64,000 bases of DNA from JAKFWF01 sp963732635 (GCA_963732635.1 CAVTAL010000035.1:248001-312000); one strand, 5' to 3'. Shown: positions 1 through 8,706, counted from the stretch's first letter. Numbers and translations are program-made. The notes: generated by a model not told the origin, from the sequence alone.

Positions 1-1244
1 TCGCGCGCCACAGCGTCGAGGAACGGATACAAGTGCTGGGAGTTGCTGTCACCCCAGAGGATGCCGCGGAGTTTGGCCGTTTCCCATTTGGCACCCAGCA
101 CACAGGGCTTGAGTGGCAAGTCGGTGTTGTAGAAATTAGGAAACGAGAATTCGGCCTCTTGCGGGCAGGCCCATTCCCACATGATCGCCTTGTCGCCCAT
201 GGCGCGCTGATCGGCCGGCAGGCGCTGCGGAATACCGCCACTCCAGAACACCGACCCTGCGATTGCCGCGACAGCGGCCGACGCCAGCCCGGCCGTGCCG
301 AAAATCGCGCCGCGGGACAACTTCGAATATCGAAACGGCATTTCGACCAATCGCCACGACAGCCATGCGGCGATGAACGACGCGGCGACCAGTACCGCCA
401 TCTCGACCGATGAAATCGGCGCGCCATTGGTATAGTGACGCCAGTAAACGATCAGCGGCCAATGCCACAGGTAGAGTGAATAGGAAAGCTTGCCGACAAA
501 CACCATCGGCGGCAGCGAAAGCACGCGGCCGACCAGGGTCGTTGCGCCGCTCTGGTAGATCAGCAACCCGGCACCGATCACGGGTGAAAGCGCATTGAGG
601 CCGGGATAAGGCTGCTTGTTCGACAACATCAGGCCGGCCCATATGATCAGGCCAAGACCGACGCAGCCGAACGCTTCCGCCACCAGACGTCGCCGGATGC
701 CGGCAGGCAAGGGCGGTGCCAGCACCAGCAGCGCGCCGAGTGCCAGTTCCCAGGCGCGCGCCAGCGGAAGATAGAACGCGGCCGTCGGTCGGATCTCGAT
801 CTCGTGGAGGTTCCAGGCAAAGCTCATGGCGATGACAGCGGCAATCAGTAACCGAAGGCCGGCGATCCGTCCGCCGCACAGCCTGTATCCGAATGCGAGG
901 AACAGTGGCCAGACGAAATAGAACTGCTCTTCGACACCCAGCGACCAGGTCTGCAGGAGCGGCGCCGATTCGGCGGTGCCATCAAAATAACCGGTGTTGA
1001 AATAGAAGTAGAAATTCGAGATCGCAACCACCGCATGGAATCCGCTGTTGGCGGTAGCCTTGAGGTCGCCGGGGATCAGCAGCACATAGCCGCCGGCCAG
1101 CACTGCGGCGATGATCAGCAGCAGGGCGGGCACGATGCGCCGCACCCGGCGCTCGTAGAAGCCGACGCTGGCGGTGCTGGTCGGCCCGCCGGATTGGATC
1201 CGCGCCCAGGACGTGAGGCGGCTTGAAGTCCTGATCGACATCAT
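1..1244 (-). pseudogene. 5'-truncated acyltransferase-3 / SGNH gene (partial at window edge)
   Basis: Reading leftward from an ATG at 1244, the frame stays open to the window edge. It encodes an OafA/YrhL-type multi-pass acyltransferase followed by the start of an SGNH hydrolase domain (GDSNSQH near position 50). Such proteins usually O-acetylate cell-surface polysaccharides. Family hallmarks are visible: FYERRVRRIVPALL, WSLGVEEQFYFVWP and YSLYLWHWPLI. Intact family members carry about 70 more N-terminal residues (the REIDGLRA segment and first membrane helix with the catalytic His). Here homology starts abruptly at FYERR, and the preceding residues (MMSIRTSSRLTSW...) look unrelated. dapF starts 120 bp upstream on the other strand, leaving no room for the missing part. 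I call it a 5'-truncated remnant, although expression of a shortened protein cannot be excluded. Confidence 0.7.
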
Positions 1245-1363
1245 GGCGCTACTCTTCTGGATGCTCATTTTCGGCTTCTATTGGACGAACAAGAAGTAAA
1301 CCGTGGCTTTTCGCGTTCAATTGCCGATTGTCATGGCGACGGTGGTTCGCCATATAACGCGTC

Positions 1364-2245
1364 ATGACTTTACCGACAGCCAGCGCGCCCCTGTCCTTTC
1401 GCAAGATGAACGGCCTCGGCAACGAGATCGTGGTCGTGGACCTGCGCGGCCAGAAGCGCATTCTGACACCGGACGAGGTGCGGGCAGTAGCCACCGATCC
1501 ATTGTCGCGGTTCGACCAGATGATGGTGCTGCACGAACCGACGACGCGCGGCACCGAGGCATTCGTCAGGATCTATAATACCGACGGTTCGGAGGCACGG
1601 GCCTGCGGCAACGGCATGCGCTGCGTCGGCTGGTGGTCGTTTCAGTCGCTGAAGCGCGAGCGCATGAAGTTCGAGACCCGCCCGGGCGTGCTCGACGTCG
1701 TGGTCGCCAGTCAGGACCACATCACCGTCGACATGGGCGAACCCAAGTTCGCCTGGGACGAGATCCCGCTGGCCGAACCGTTCCACGATACCAAGCGGAT
1801 CGAACTGCAGATCGGGCCAATCGACGCGCCGATCCTGCATTCTCCGTCGGTGGTCAACGTCGGCAATCCGCATTGCATCTTCTGGGTCGACGACGTCGCG
1901 CCCTATGACCTCGGCCGCTTTGGGCCGCTGCTCGAAAACCACCCGATCTTCCCCGACCGCGCCAACATCTCGCTTGCGGCGGTGACCTCGCGCACATCGA
2001 TCAACCTGCGCACCTGGGAACGCGGCGCCGGCTTGACGCGCGCCTGTGGCTCGGCCGCGTGCGCCGCCGGCGTGCTCGGCGCCCGAACGGGGCGCACCGA
2101 ACGCAAGGTAACGGTCAACGTGCCGGGCGGACCGCTGTTGATCGAGTGGACGGCCACCAACCGCATCTTGATGACCGGCCCCGCGACCGACGAATATGCC
2201 GGCGTGTTCGACTTCGAGCGCGGCAACGCGCAGCGGCTGAGCTGA
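1364..2245 (+). CDS. dapF: Diaminopimelate epimerase
   Basis: A 293-residue cytoplasmic enzyme that converts LL-diaminopimelate to meso-diaminopimelate for lysine and peptidoglycan synthesis. The two catalytic cysteines are in their family contexts: Cys81 in ACGNGMRC and Cys228 in TRACGSAACA. The N-terminal FRKMNGLGNEI and the central VNVGNPHCIF blocks are also typical. Length is slightly above the usual 275-290, with about 10 extra N-terminal residues. It is the first gene of a tight run: mtaB starts 3 bp after the stop and ftsY overlaps mtaB, so dapF-mtaB-ftsY is probably one transcript, an order common in Hyphomicrobiales. Confidence 0.96.
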   Translation: MTLPTASAPLSFRKMNGLGNEIVVVDLRGQKRILTPDEVRAVATDPLSRFDQMMVLHEPTTRGTEAFVRIYNTDGSEARACGNGMRCVGWWSFQSLKRERMKFETRPGVLDVVVASQDHITVDMGEPKFAWDEIPLAEPFHDTKRIELQIGPIDAPILHSPSVVNVGNPHCIFWVDDVAPYDLGRFGPLLENHPIFPDRANISLAAVTSRTSINLRTWERGAGLTRACGSAACAAGVLGARTGRTERKVTVNVPGGPLLIEWTATNRILMTGPATDEYAGVFDFERGNAQRLS

Positions 2246-2248
2246 CCG

Positions 2249-3511
2249 ATGGCCGAGCCGACCGTGATCACGCTGGGTTGCCGTCTCAATGCCTATGAAT
2301 CCGAGGTGATGAAGGCTCACGCCCAGGCGGCTGGCCTCGATGACGCGGTGATCGTCAACACTTGCGCGGTGACGGCCGAGTCGGTGCGGCGGGCATCACA
2401 GACCATCCGCCGGCTGCGGCGTGAACGTCCGACCGCGCGCATCATCGTCACAGGATGCGCGGCGCAGATCGAGCCCGAACGATTCGCCGACATGCCGGAG
2501 GTCGACCACGTCATCGGCAACGACGACAAGATGCATGCCGCGACCTTCCAGGGCCTGAGCCTCGTCGACAGCGAGCGCGTCGTGGTCAACGACATCATGA
2601 GCGTGCGCGAGACCGCAAGCCACGCCATTGACGGCTACGGCAGCCGCTCGCGCGCGTTCGTGCAGGTGCAGAACGGCTGCGATCATCGCTGCACATTCTG
2701 CATCATCCCGTTTGGACGCGGGCCGTCGCGTTCGGTTCCGGCCGGCGAAGTGGTCGCGCAGATCCGCCGGCTTGTTGAAGGCGGGTACGCCGAAGCGATC
2801 CTGACCGGCGTCGACATCACGTCCTACGGTCCCGACCTGCCGGGTGAAATGACGCTTGGGCGATTGGTCCGCCAGATTCTGAAACACGTACCCGAACTCA
2901 AGCGTCTCAGGCTGTCGTCGATCGACCAGGTCGAGATCGATGCCGACTTGCTGCGCGCGATCGCCGACGAACCGCGATTGATGCCCCATTTGCATCTGTC
3001 GTTGCAGGCCGGCGACGACATGATCCTGAAGCGCATGAAACGCCGGCATCTGGCAACCGATGCGGCGCGGTTCTGCGCCGAGGCACGTCGACTGCGCCCG
3101 GATATGGTATTCGGAGCCGACTTGATCGCCGGCTTTCCGACCGAGACAGAAGCCATGTTCGAGAACAGCCTTCGGATCGTCGACGATTGCGACCTGACCT
3201 ACCTTCACGTGTTCCCGTATTCGCCGCGCAAGGGTACGCCAGCCGCGCGCATGCCACAGGTGCCGCGACAGGAAATCAAGGCGCGGGCGGCGCGCCTCAG
3301 GACCAAGGGCGGACAAGTATTGAACGACTATTTGCGGACACAGGTCGGGCTGGATGTCGAGATCATGATGGAACGAGGCGGCATTGGCCGCACGCCCCAG
3401 TTCGCCGAGGTCGAAGTTGCTTCGGCTGCGGTGCAAGCGCCGGCATCGGTATTTCGGACTCGCATCATCGGCCAACGTGAACAACGACTTTGCGCCGAGG
3501 TGGCGCTGTGA
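2249..3511 (+). CDS. mtaB: tRNA t6A37 methylthiotransferase MtaB
   Basis: A 420-residue radical-SAM enzyme that adds a methylthio group to N6-threonylcarbamoyladenosine-37 of ANN-decoding tRNAs. The N-terminal UPF0004 domain supplies cluster cysteines near residues 11, 39 and 70. The radical-SAM motif CxxxCxxC is at residues 144-151 (CDHRCTFC), followed by the family-typical GPSRS and ITGVDITSYG segments. The opening residues (VITLGCRLNAYES) fit MtaB better than MiaB or RimO. The ATG lies 3 bp after the dapF stop, indicating translational coupling, and the 3' end overlaps the ftsY start. Confidence 0.93.
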   Translation: MAEPTVITLGCRLNAYESEVMKAHAQAAGLDDAVIVNTCAVTAESVRRASQTIRRLRRERPTARIIVTGCAAQIEPERFADMPEVDHVIGNDDKMHAATFQGLSLVDSERVVVNDIMSVRETASHAIDGYGSRSRAFVQVQNGCDHRCTFCIIPFGRGPSRSVPAGEVVAQIRRLVEGGYAEAILTGVDITSYGPDLPGEMTLGRLVRQILKHVPELKRLRLSSIDQVEIDADLLRAIADEPRLMPHLHLSLQAGDDMILKRMKRRHLATDAARFCAEARRLRPDMVFGADLIAGFPTETEAMFENSLRIVDDCDLTYLHVFPYSPRKGTPAARMPQVPRQEIKARAARLRTKGGQVLNDYLRTQVGLDVEIMMERGGIGRTPQFAEVEVASAAVQAPASVFRTRIIGQREQRLCAEVAL

Positions 3512-4608
3512 GTGAGACGCCCAAGAAGACTGGGTTCATGGGCCGGCTATTCGGCCGCGGCAAGACGACGGCCGAAACCGAAGCGGCGGTCGAACTGGCC
3601 AGCGAAGCCGCGCCCTTCGAAGTCGCTCAAAACGAAACGGTCGCACCCGCTGCGATCGAACCGGTTGAAAGCCAACCCGCTGAACCGGCACCGAAGAAAA
3701 GTTGGCTGGCTCGCCTGACTTCCGGTCTCGCCAAGACCTCGACCAAGCTCACCGAAGGCATCACCAGCATCTTCACCAAGCGCCGGCTCGATGCCGAGAC
3801 GCTTGGCGAACTCGAGGACGTGCTGATCCAGGCCGACCTCGGCATAGAGACGGCCGACCGCATCACTCAGGCACTTTCGAAGAACCGGCTCGACAAATCG
3901 ATCTCACCCGACGAAGTGCGGGCGGTGCTCGCCGCCGAAGTGGAAAAGGTTCTGACGCCGGTGGCGAAGCCGTTGCTGATCGACGCGTCGCGCAAACCGC
4001 ACGTGATCCTGGTGGTCGGGGTCAACGGCGGCGGCAAGACCACCACCATCGGCAAACTCGCGAGCCTTTACCGCGCCGAGGGCCGCAGCGTGATCATGGC
4101 GGCCGGCGACACTTTCCGTGCCGCCGCCATCGATCAGCTGAAGGTCTGGGGTGATCGTACCGGCGCAACCGTCATCGCCCGCAATGTCGGTGCGGATTCG
4201 TCGGGCCTAGCCTTCGATGCGCTGAAGCAGGCGCAGGACGAAGCTGCCGACGTGCTGATCGTCGATACCGCCGGCCGACTGCAGAACAAAGCGGCGCTGA
4301 TGGACGAACTCGAGAAGGTCATTCGCGTAATGCGCAAGATCGACCCGAGCGCGCCACATGATGTGATTCTCGTTCTGGACGCGACCACCGGCCAGAACGC
4401 ACTCAATCAGGTCGAAGTGTTCCGCGACCGGGCAGGGGTCACGGGCCTTGTTATGACAAAATTGGACGGTACCGCGCGCGGTGGAATTCTCGTCGCCATC
4501 GCGGCCAAGCACGGATTACCGGTGCATGCCATTGGTGTTGGCGAGGGCATTGACGACTTGCAAAGCTTCGATGCCGCGGAATTTGCGCGCGCGATCGCGG
4601 CGGGCTAG
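3508..4608 (+). CDS. ftsY: Signal recognition particle receptor FtsY
   Basis: SRP-receptor GTPase that docks the SRP-ribosome complex at the inner membrane. It has an acidic, low-complexity A region (about residues 1-70), then the NG domain: P-loop GVNGGGKTTT, DTAGRLQNK, TKLDGTARGG and the closing GVGEGIDDL. I chose the GTG at 3508, which overlaps the mtaB stop as GTGA and has a GAGG ribosome-binding site about 6 bases upstream. An in-frame TTG at 3490 is less likely. The product is 366 residues. The Gly in the P-loop position that is often Val or Ser (NGGGKTT) is a tolerated variant. Third gene of the dapF run. Confidence 0.95.
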   Translation: MSETPKKTGFMGRLFGRGKTTAETEAAVELASEAAPFEVAQNETVAPAAIEPVESQPAEPAPKKSWLARLTSGLAKTSTKLTEGITSIFTKRRLDAETLGELEDVLIQADLGIETADRITQALSKNRLDKSISPDEVRAVLAAEVEKVLTPVAKPLLIDASRKPHVILVVGVNGGGKTTTIGKLASLYRAEGRSVIMAAGDTFRAAAIDQLKVWGDRTGATVIARNVGADSSGLAFDALKQAQDEAADVLIVDTAGRLQNKAALMDELEKVIRVMRKIDPSAPHDVILVLDATTGQNALNQVEVFRDRAGVTGLVMTKLDGTARGGILVAIAAKHGLPVHAIGVGEGIDDLQSFDAAEFARAIAAG

Positions 4609-4684
4609 TACGCATGACTTCGCCGGGGGAGCGCCGGACCTCGCGAGAGACGAGCGCCGGTATCAAAGGGGACGAGCGGGTAAG

Positions 4685-5320
4685 ATGAACTGGATCAGAC
4701 GGCACTTTCCTTTCAATGCCGAACAGTCGGTCAATATTCTCAGCGAGTTTGGCCCGCTGATCACCATGTTCGTGGTCAATGCCGCTTACGGCATTACCGC
4801 CGGCACCTATGCGTTGATGATCGCGACGGTGGTTGCGATCGGAACCATGCTGCTCATTCTCGGCCGCCTGCCGGTGTTTCCGCTGATCGCCAGCGCCGTG
4901 ACCATCACCTTCGGAATGCTGACTCTGGTCACTGGTGACCCAATGTGGGTGCAGATCAAGGTCACAATCTTCAATTTGCTGTTTGCACTGTTCCTGTTTT
5001 ATGGACTGTGGAGCGGCCGCAACTTCTTCAAATACGTGTTCGACAAGACCTTCCACTACACCAGGGAAGGCTGGGACAAGTTCACTTGGAACTTCGCCTG
5101 GTTTTTTGTGTTGACGGCGGTTGCCAATGAAGCGGTTCGACAAGGCTTCGCGCACGCCGACTACAGCTTCCACGGCTATAAGCTTGACGGCGTCAACATT
5201 TGGATTTTGTTCAAGTTGTTCATTGTGATGCCGCTCAGCGGACTATTCGCCTGGTGGCAGACTTCGATCATGCAGCAGTATCGCCTGCCGGCACCGACCG
5301 AACGTGCGACGGCGGAGTGA
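4685..5320 (+). CDS. YciB/IspZ-family inner-membrane protein (first copy)
   Basis: A 211-residue protein with about five hydrophobic segments and the IspZ/YciB pattern: an early FGPLITMFVVNAAYGI helix, then LGRLPVFPLI, IKVTIFNLLFALFLFYGL, FHYTREGWDKFTWNFAWFF and NEAVRQ. YciB-family proteins are linked to envelope integrity and septation. The start is the ATG at 4685, preceded by an AAGGGGA-containing leader. A longer in-frame TTG start inside ftsY is rejected. It sits 76 bp after ftsY and is followed by a second family member. It is the more divergent of the two copies. Confidence 0.82.
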   Translation: MNWIRRHFPFNAEQSVNILSEFGPLITMFVVNAAYGITAGTYALMIATVVAIGTMLLILGRLPVFPLIASAVTITFGMLTLVTGDPMWVQIKVTIFNLLFALFLFYGLWSGRNFFKYVFDKTFHYTREGWDKFTWNFAWFFVLTAVANEAVRQGFAHADYSFHGYKLDGVNIWILFKLFIVMPLSGLFAWWQTSIMQQYRLPAPTERATAE

Positions 5321-5413
5321 GGCGGCCATCTCGGACGCTTGCCGAACGAGCCGAAGTACGCTCATTTCTGAATTGCCGGGCCGGCATGCGAGCCGGCATG
5401 CGAGGACCGATTG

Positions 5414-6037
5414 ATGACTGATCCCAGCCGCAAGCCCACGACCGCCGATACCACGCCCGCGGCCCCCGCACCGGAAGCGGACAAGGGGCAGCTACTTAAG
5501 ATGCTGGTCGAGATCGGCCCGCTGGTGGTATTTTTCGCCGTCAACTATGCGACCAAGAACCTGTTCCTGGCGACCGGCATCTTCATGGTCTCGACCGCGA
5601 TCTCGCTCGGCGTCTCATATCGCATGTTCGGCCGGCTACCACCGATGCTGCTGGTTTCCAGCGTCTTGGTATTCGTGCTGGGCGGCATGACGCTATGGCT
5701 GCAGGAAGCGACCTTCATCAAGCTCAAACCGACGATTGTCTATTCATTGTTCGCCATCGTTTTGCTGAGCGGCCTCGCCTTCGGCAAGCACTATTTGCGC
5801 CTGCTGATCGGGGAGGTCTTTAAGCTATCGCCGCAGGGATGGAAAATTCTGACGATCCGGTGGGCGGCGTTTTTCCTGGGCATGGCGGTGCTCAACGAAA
5901 TCGTCTGGCGGAATTTCTCCGACGACTTCTGGATCGCTTTCAAGCTCGTCGGCGCGATCCCGCTGACAATCGTCTTCGGCGTCGCCCAACTTGGTCTGAT
6001 GAAGCGCTATGCAGAAACCGACGCCGCCGTGGGCTGA
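5414..6037 (+). CDS. yciB: Septation protein A / YciB (second copy)
   Basis: A 207-residue inner-membrane protein. A short polar, Ala/Pro-rich N-terminus (about 25 residues) is followed by helices carrying the classic YciB features: VEIGPLVVFFAVNY near the start, MFGRLPPMLLVSSVLVFVLGGMTLWL in the middle, FIKLKPTIVYSLFA and NEIVWRNFSDDFWIAFKL toward the end. It matches canonical YciB more closely than the upstream copy. The ATG at 5414 is preferred over the TTG immediately before it. A 12-bp unit, GCCGGCATGCGA, is repeated in tandem just upstream (about 5380-5404). Confidence 0.86.
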   Translation: MTDPSRKPTTADTTPAAPAPEADKGQLLKMLVEIGPLVVFFAVNYATKNLFLATGIFMVSTAISLGVSYRMFGRLPPMLLVSSVLVFVLGGMTLWLQEATFIKLKPTIVYSLFAIVLLSGLAFGKHYLRLLIGEVFKLSPQGWKILTIRWAAFFLGMAVLNEIVWRNFSDDFWIAFKLVGAIPLTIVFGVAQLGLMKRYAETDAAVG

Positions 6038-6180
6038 ATTGCTGGCAGGCACCGCGATCGTTCGATTTTGCGACACACGGTCATTTGTCTGAAGAACATT
6101 TTCCCGGTTTGCGCCAAAAACTGGTTGCGTTTCACTGGACGCGGTATTGAAAATCAGCTTTCCTGCGACGCACGATTGTC

Positions 6181-6217
6181 CTTCTCCAATTTGGAATAAG
6201 TCTAAACTTGGGAGAAG
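6181..6217. promoter_or_regulatory. Long imperfect palindrome with an Irr-box-like core
   Basis: Arms CTTCTCCAA (6181-6189) and TTGGGAGAAG (6208-6217) match apart from one extra G. They enclose TTTGGAATAAGTCTAAA (6190-6206), itself a near-palindrome that differs by one base per half from the TTTAGAA-N3-TTCTAAA type of iron control element bound by Irr in rhizobia. It lies 70 bp upstream of the MarR-type gene. It may be an Irr site or an autoregulatory operator; the binding protein is inferred only. Confidence 0.4.
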
Positions 6218-6286
6218 ACGCCGTAAACCTCTCTGTTTAGCCACGCCTCACAAGTGCCCCGGGGCCCAAGGGAAAAGATTCATCGC

Positions 6287-6763
6287 ATGTCAAAAGACAA
6301 ATCAGCTGAAAGATTGGAGCGCTCACCGATCCACCTGTTGCATCGTGCCGGTCAGTGCGCGGGCGACATATTCCAGTCGGAAATGTCAACAGGAGATCTG
6401 ACGCCTCGCCAGTACGCTGTGCTGGTGACGGTGGCGCACAATGAAGGTCTGAGCCAGACCAATCTGGTTGACCGCACCGGCATTGATCGCTCGACCCTCG
6501 CCGACATCATCCGTCGGATGCTCAAGAAGGGTCTGATCCAGCGCCGCCGCACGAAGGAAGATGCCCGTGCCTATGCGGTTAAACTTTCCGAGGAAGGCTG
6601 GCGCACGCTGAAGTCGGCGGAACCGCTGGCAAAGCGTATCGACGACAAGATCATGGCGGCGCTGCCAGGCACGAACCGCGACCGCTTCATCCAGGATCTG
6701 AACGTCATCGTGGCGGCGCTTGGCGCGAACCCGCCGGCTGCCGGGACCAAGTCCAAGAGCTGA
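6287..6763 (+). CDS. MarR-family transcriptional regulator
   Basis: A 158-residue winged-helix regulator. Core features are LTPRQYAVLVTVA (helices 1-2), LSQTNLVDRTGIDRSTLADIIRRMLKKGLIQRRR (recognition helix) and the DARAYAVKLSEEG wing, followed by a C-terminal dimerisation helix. The start is the ATG at 6287, 30 bp downstream of a GTG that opens a slightly longer frame; the shorter protein aligns better with MarR length. It stands alone, convergent with the TetR gene. The palindrome at 6181-6217 lies in its leader and is a plausible control site. The ligand cannot be told from sequence. Confidence 0.85.
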   Translation: MSKDKSAERLERSPIHLLHRAGQCAGDIFQSEMSTGDLTPRQYAVLVTVAHNEGLSQTNLVDRTGIDRSTLADIIRRMLKKGLIQRRRTKEDARAYAVKLSEEGWRTLKSAEPLAKRIDDKIMAALPGTNRDRFIQDLNVIVAALGANPPAAGTKSKS

Positions 6764-6784
6764 CCGTCTTAGGTTATAGCGGGT

Positions 6785-7402
6785 TCAGTTCGTGGTGATT
6801 GTCGATGGCCCGGTCAGGCCGTTGGCGACCGATTTGACAACGAACTGAACCTGCCTCTCGGCCTCCGCCAGGTCGAAATCGCCGAGCTTCTGGTCGAGCG
6901 AGATGGCGACAATGCCGTGCACCGCGGAGAATAGCGCGCGGGCGGCGCTGCCTCGTGCCGCCGGATCTGCCACGACATCTTTCAACAAAGATTCAATGAG
7001 CGCAAACAGGCCGCCCTGCCGTTCGCGATACCAGGCTGGGACTTCGGTTCCTGGCGTCATATGGTGTTCGAACACCGCCCGCCACGCCTTGCTGTTGTCG
7101 TTGGCAAACCGCAGGTATGCATTGGCCAGCGCCAGCAACCGTTGAGCCAGCGGCGCCGCCGGATTGCCCGACGCCGCATCGGCTTTTGCCAAGGCCTCCC
7201 CCAGCGTCGCGAGGGTGGCGGCGTTGGCCTCGATGATCAAATAGTCGAGGCCCCCGAAGACATTATAGAGTGTGCCAACGGCGCAGCCCGCCTCTTGCGA
7301 GATGCGGCGCGCCTGCACCGCCGCCAATCCCTCCTCATTCACGATTCGGCTGGCAATCATCACCATGCTGTCGCGCATCTTGGTGCGATAAGGTGCCTGC
7401 AT
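6785..7402 (-). CDS. TetR/AcrR-family repressor
   Basis: A 205-residue regulator with an N-terminal helix-turn-helix (EEGLAAVQARRISQEAGCAVGTLYNVF, about residues 25-50) and a helical ligand-binding domain. The start is the ATG at 7402, which has a GGGGA ribosome-binding site; an in-frame TTG 18 bp upstream has none. It is transcribed divergently from the pspA-like gene. The shared 190-bp gap holds two copies of TGAACTNAGTTCA, the expected size and symmetry for a TetR-family operator, so this protein very probably represses pspA-yiaA and possibly itself. The inducer is unknown. Confidence 0.87.
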   Translation of the reverse strand: MQAPYRTKMRDSMVMIASRIVNEEGLAAVQARRISQEAGCAVGTLYNVFGGLDYLIIEANAATLATLGEALAKADAASGNPAAPLAQRLLALANAYLRFANDNSKAWRAVFEHHMTPGTEVPAWYRERQGGLFALIESLLKDVVADPAARGSAARALFSAVHGIVAISLDQKLGDFDLAEAERQVQFVVKSVANGLTGPSTITTN

Positions 7403-7491
7403 CACAATTATTCCCCGCAATCAAATTGCGCGCGATCAGGCACTCGACGCCCCGCGCGACAGCATCTTCTTAACCCAAATATACCGGGATG

Positions 7492-7504
7492 TGAACTGAG
7501 TTCA
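7492..7504. promoter_or_regulatory. Operator O1, palindrome TGAACTGAGTTCA
   Basis: A perfect 6-1-6 palindrome identical to the second copy at 7549 except for the central base. It lies between the divergent TetR gene and the predicted pspA promoter, just upstream of the -35 element. Centres of the two copies are 57 bp apart. Confidence 0.7.
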
Positions 7505-7512
7505 TAAATTGA

Positions 7513-7541
7513 TTGCGTGAGCGCTGTTCATGAGCTATTGT
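7513..7541 (+). promoter_or_regulatory. Predicted sigma-70 promoter of pspA-yiaA
   Basis: TTGCGT (7513-7518) and TATTGT (7536-7541) are separated by exactly 17 bp. This places the transcription start inside the second operator. The promoter is bracketed by the two identical palindromes, the geometry expected for repression by a TetR dimer pair. Confidence 0.5.
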
Positions 7542-7548
7542 CTGACGG

Positions 7549-7561
7549 TGAACTTAGTTCA
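7549..7561. promoter_or_regulatory. Operator O2, palindrome TGAACTTAGTTCA
   Basis: Second perfect copy of the 6-1-6 palindrome. It overlaps the expected transcription start of the pspA-like gene. It also contains the first base of an in-frame ATG at 7561, which makes that ATG an unlikely translation start. Confidence 0.7.
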
Positions 7562-7596
7562 TGTCAGAAATCCACAGCAGAAAGGAACCAAAATCG

Positions 7597-8319
7597 ATGT
7601 TCAAGCTCCTGAATACACTGGTTCGCGGCACGGTGGCCGATATCGAGGAGACGGTGTTTGACGCCAATTCGATCCGCCTGCTCGAGCAACAGATCCGCGA
7701 GGCGGCAACCTCGCTGGAGCACGCGCGGCGCGAATTGGCTTGCGCCATGGCTCACCAATCGTCGGAATGTCGAGCGGTGGCAGCACTGACCGCCCGCATC
7801 GCCGAGTTGGAGATGAGTGGCGTCGCGGCACTTCGCGATGGCGCCGATGCGATGGCCGGCGAAGTCGCTACCGTGATTGCCGCCACCGAGGACGAACGTC
7901 GCGAGCGCAAGGAGGCGGTCCATCGCTTCGACGACGATATCGTCAGACTGCGCCGGCTTGCCGACGAGGGCCGGCGTCGACTGACTGATCTGCGCCGAGG
8001 CCTCGAACTCGCCCGCGCCCAGGAAGCGCTCAACCGCGCAGGCGCCTCCGGTCGGCGCGCCATCGCCAGCGGCACCGGCGCCATTCGCGATGCCGAAACA
8101 ACTTTGGCGCGCATCCGTGAACGCCAGGCCGGTTCGCGCGATGTCGACGCAGCCCTCGATAGCCTGGAGCGCGAAGCGGCTGGCAAAGGTCTCGATGAGC
8201 GTCTCGCCAAGGCCGGCTACGGCGGACGGCCCGCCACGCGCCCCGACAGCATCCTCGAAAGGATGCGGCGGCAGGTGATATCTGAACCGCCGACTTCGTC
8301 GACACCGAGCGCAGGCTGA
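7597..8319 (+). CDS. PspA/IM30-family membrane-stress protein
   Basis: A 240-residue, largely alpha-helical coiled-coil protein. The amphipathic N-terminal helix MFKLLNTLVRG and the following long heptad-like helices rich in Ala, Arg and Glu resemble PspA/IM30 (ESCRT-III-like) proteins that coat and stabilise stressed inner membranes. The start is the ATG at 7597, with AAAGGA 10 bases upstream. It is the first gene of an apparent two-gene operon with the YiaA-type gene. A TetR protein and two operators control it, rather than the PspF/sigma-54 system of enterobacteria. No pspB or pspC is present nearby. The C-terminal tail (about 35 residues) is Pro/Ser/Thr-rich and probably disordered. Confidence 0.8.
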   Translation: MFKLLNTLVRGTVADIEETVFDANSIRLLEQQIREAATSLEHARRELACAMAHQSSECRAVAALTARIAELEMSGVAALRDGADAMAGEVATVIAATEDERRERKEAVHRFDDDIVRLRRLADEGRRRLTDLRRGLELARAQEALNRAGASGRRAIASGTGAIRDAETTLARIRERQAGSRDVDAALDSLEREAAGKGLDERLAKAGYGGRPATRPDSILERMRRQVISEPPTSSTPSAG

Positions 8320-8415
8320 TCGCCCATGGAACGGACCCCGCGCAATTTCCGCCCCAGCCCACAGCCCCAACCGCTGCCAATTCATCCCCGCATTCAAACC
8401 ATCAGGAGCCTTCCC

Positions 8416-8682
8416 ATGAACCAGTTGAACACACCTGCCTGGGTTACCTTCACCTACGTTTCGTTCGGCGCTGCCGTCGCCATGATGGCGGTCGGTATCT
8501 GGGCGCTACCAGTCGAATTCTGGGCCAAGGGCTACCTCGGCATGGCGATGGTGTTCCTGATCGGCTCCGCATTCACGCTGGCCAAGACGCAGCGCGACGA
8601 GTTCGAGGCCAAGCGTCTCACCAATCGCCTCGACGAGGCCAAGGCCGAGAAGCTGCTCATGGAAATCGATCGCGCTGCTTGA
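8416..8682 (+). CDS. YiaA/YiaB two-helix membrane protein
   Basis: An 88-residue inner-membrane protein with two hydrophobic helices (WVTFTYVSFGAAVAMMAVGIW and GYLGMAMVFLIGSAFTLAK) and a charged C-terminal helix, the YiaAB domain layout. The ATG at 8416 has an AGGAGC ribosome-binding site; an in-frame upstream ATG at 8326 would add an unusual Pro-rich leader. It follows the pspA-like gene by 96 bp and is closed by a strong terminator, so the two genes form one transcriptional unit. Function is unknown; the context suggests membrane stress. Confidence 0.8.
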   Translation: MNQLNTPAWVTFTYVSFGAAVAMMAVGIWALPVEFWAKGYLGMAMVFLIGSAFTLAKTQRDEFEAKRLTNRLDEAKAEKLLMEIDRAA

Positions 8683-8706
8683 GCATTCGCTGCATTGACG
8701 CTGAGG

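Noticed and set aside
1370..2320. Long open frame antisense to dapF
   Set aside because: It mirrors the strong GC third-position bias of dapF, has no recognisable domain, and dapF is unambiguous.
2396..3484. 362-codon open frame antisense to mtaB
   Set aside because: Shadow of a GC-rich gene; composition rich in Arg/His/Ala with no conserved motif.
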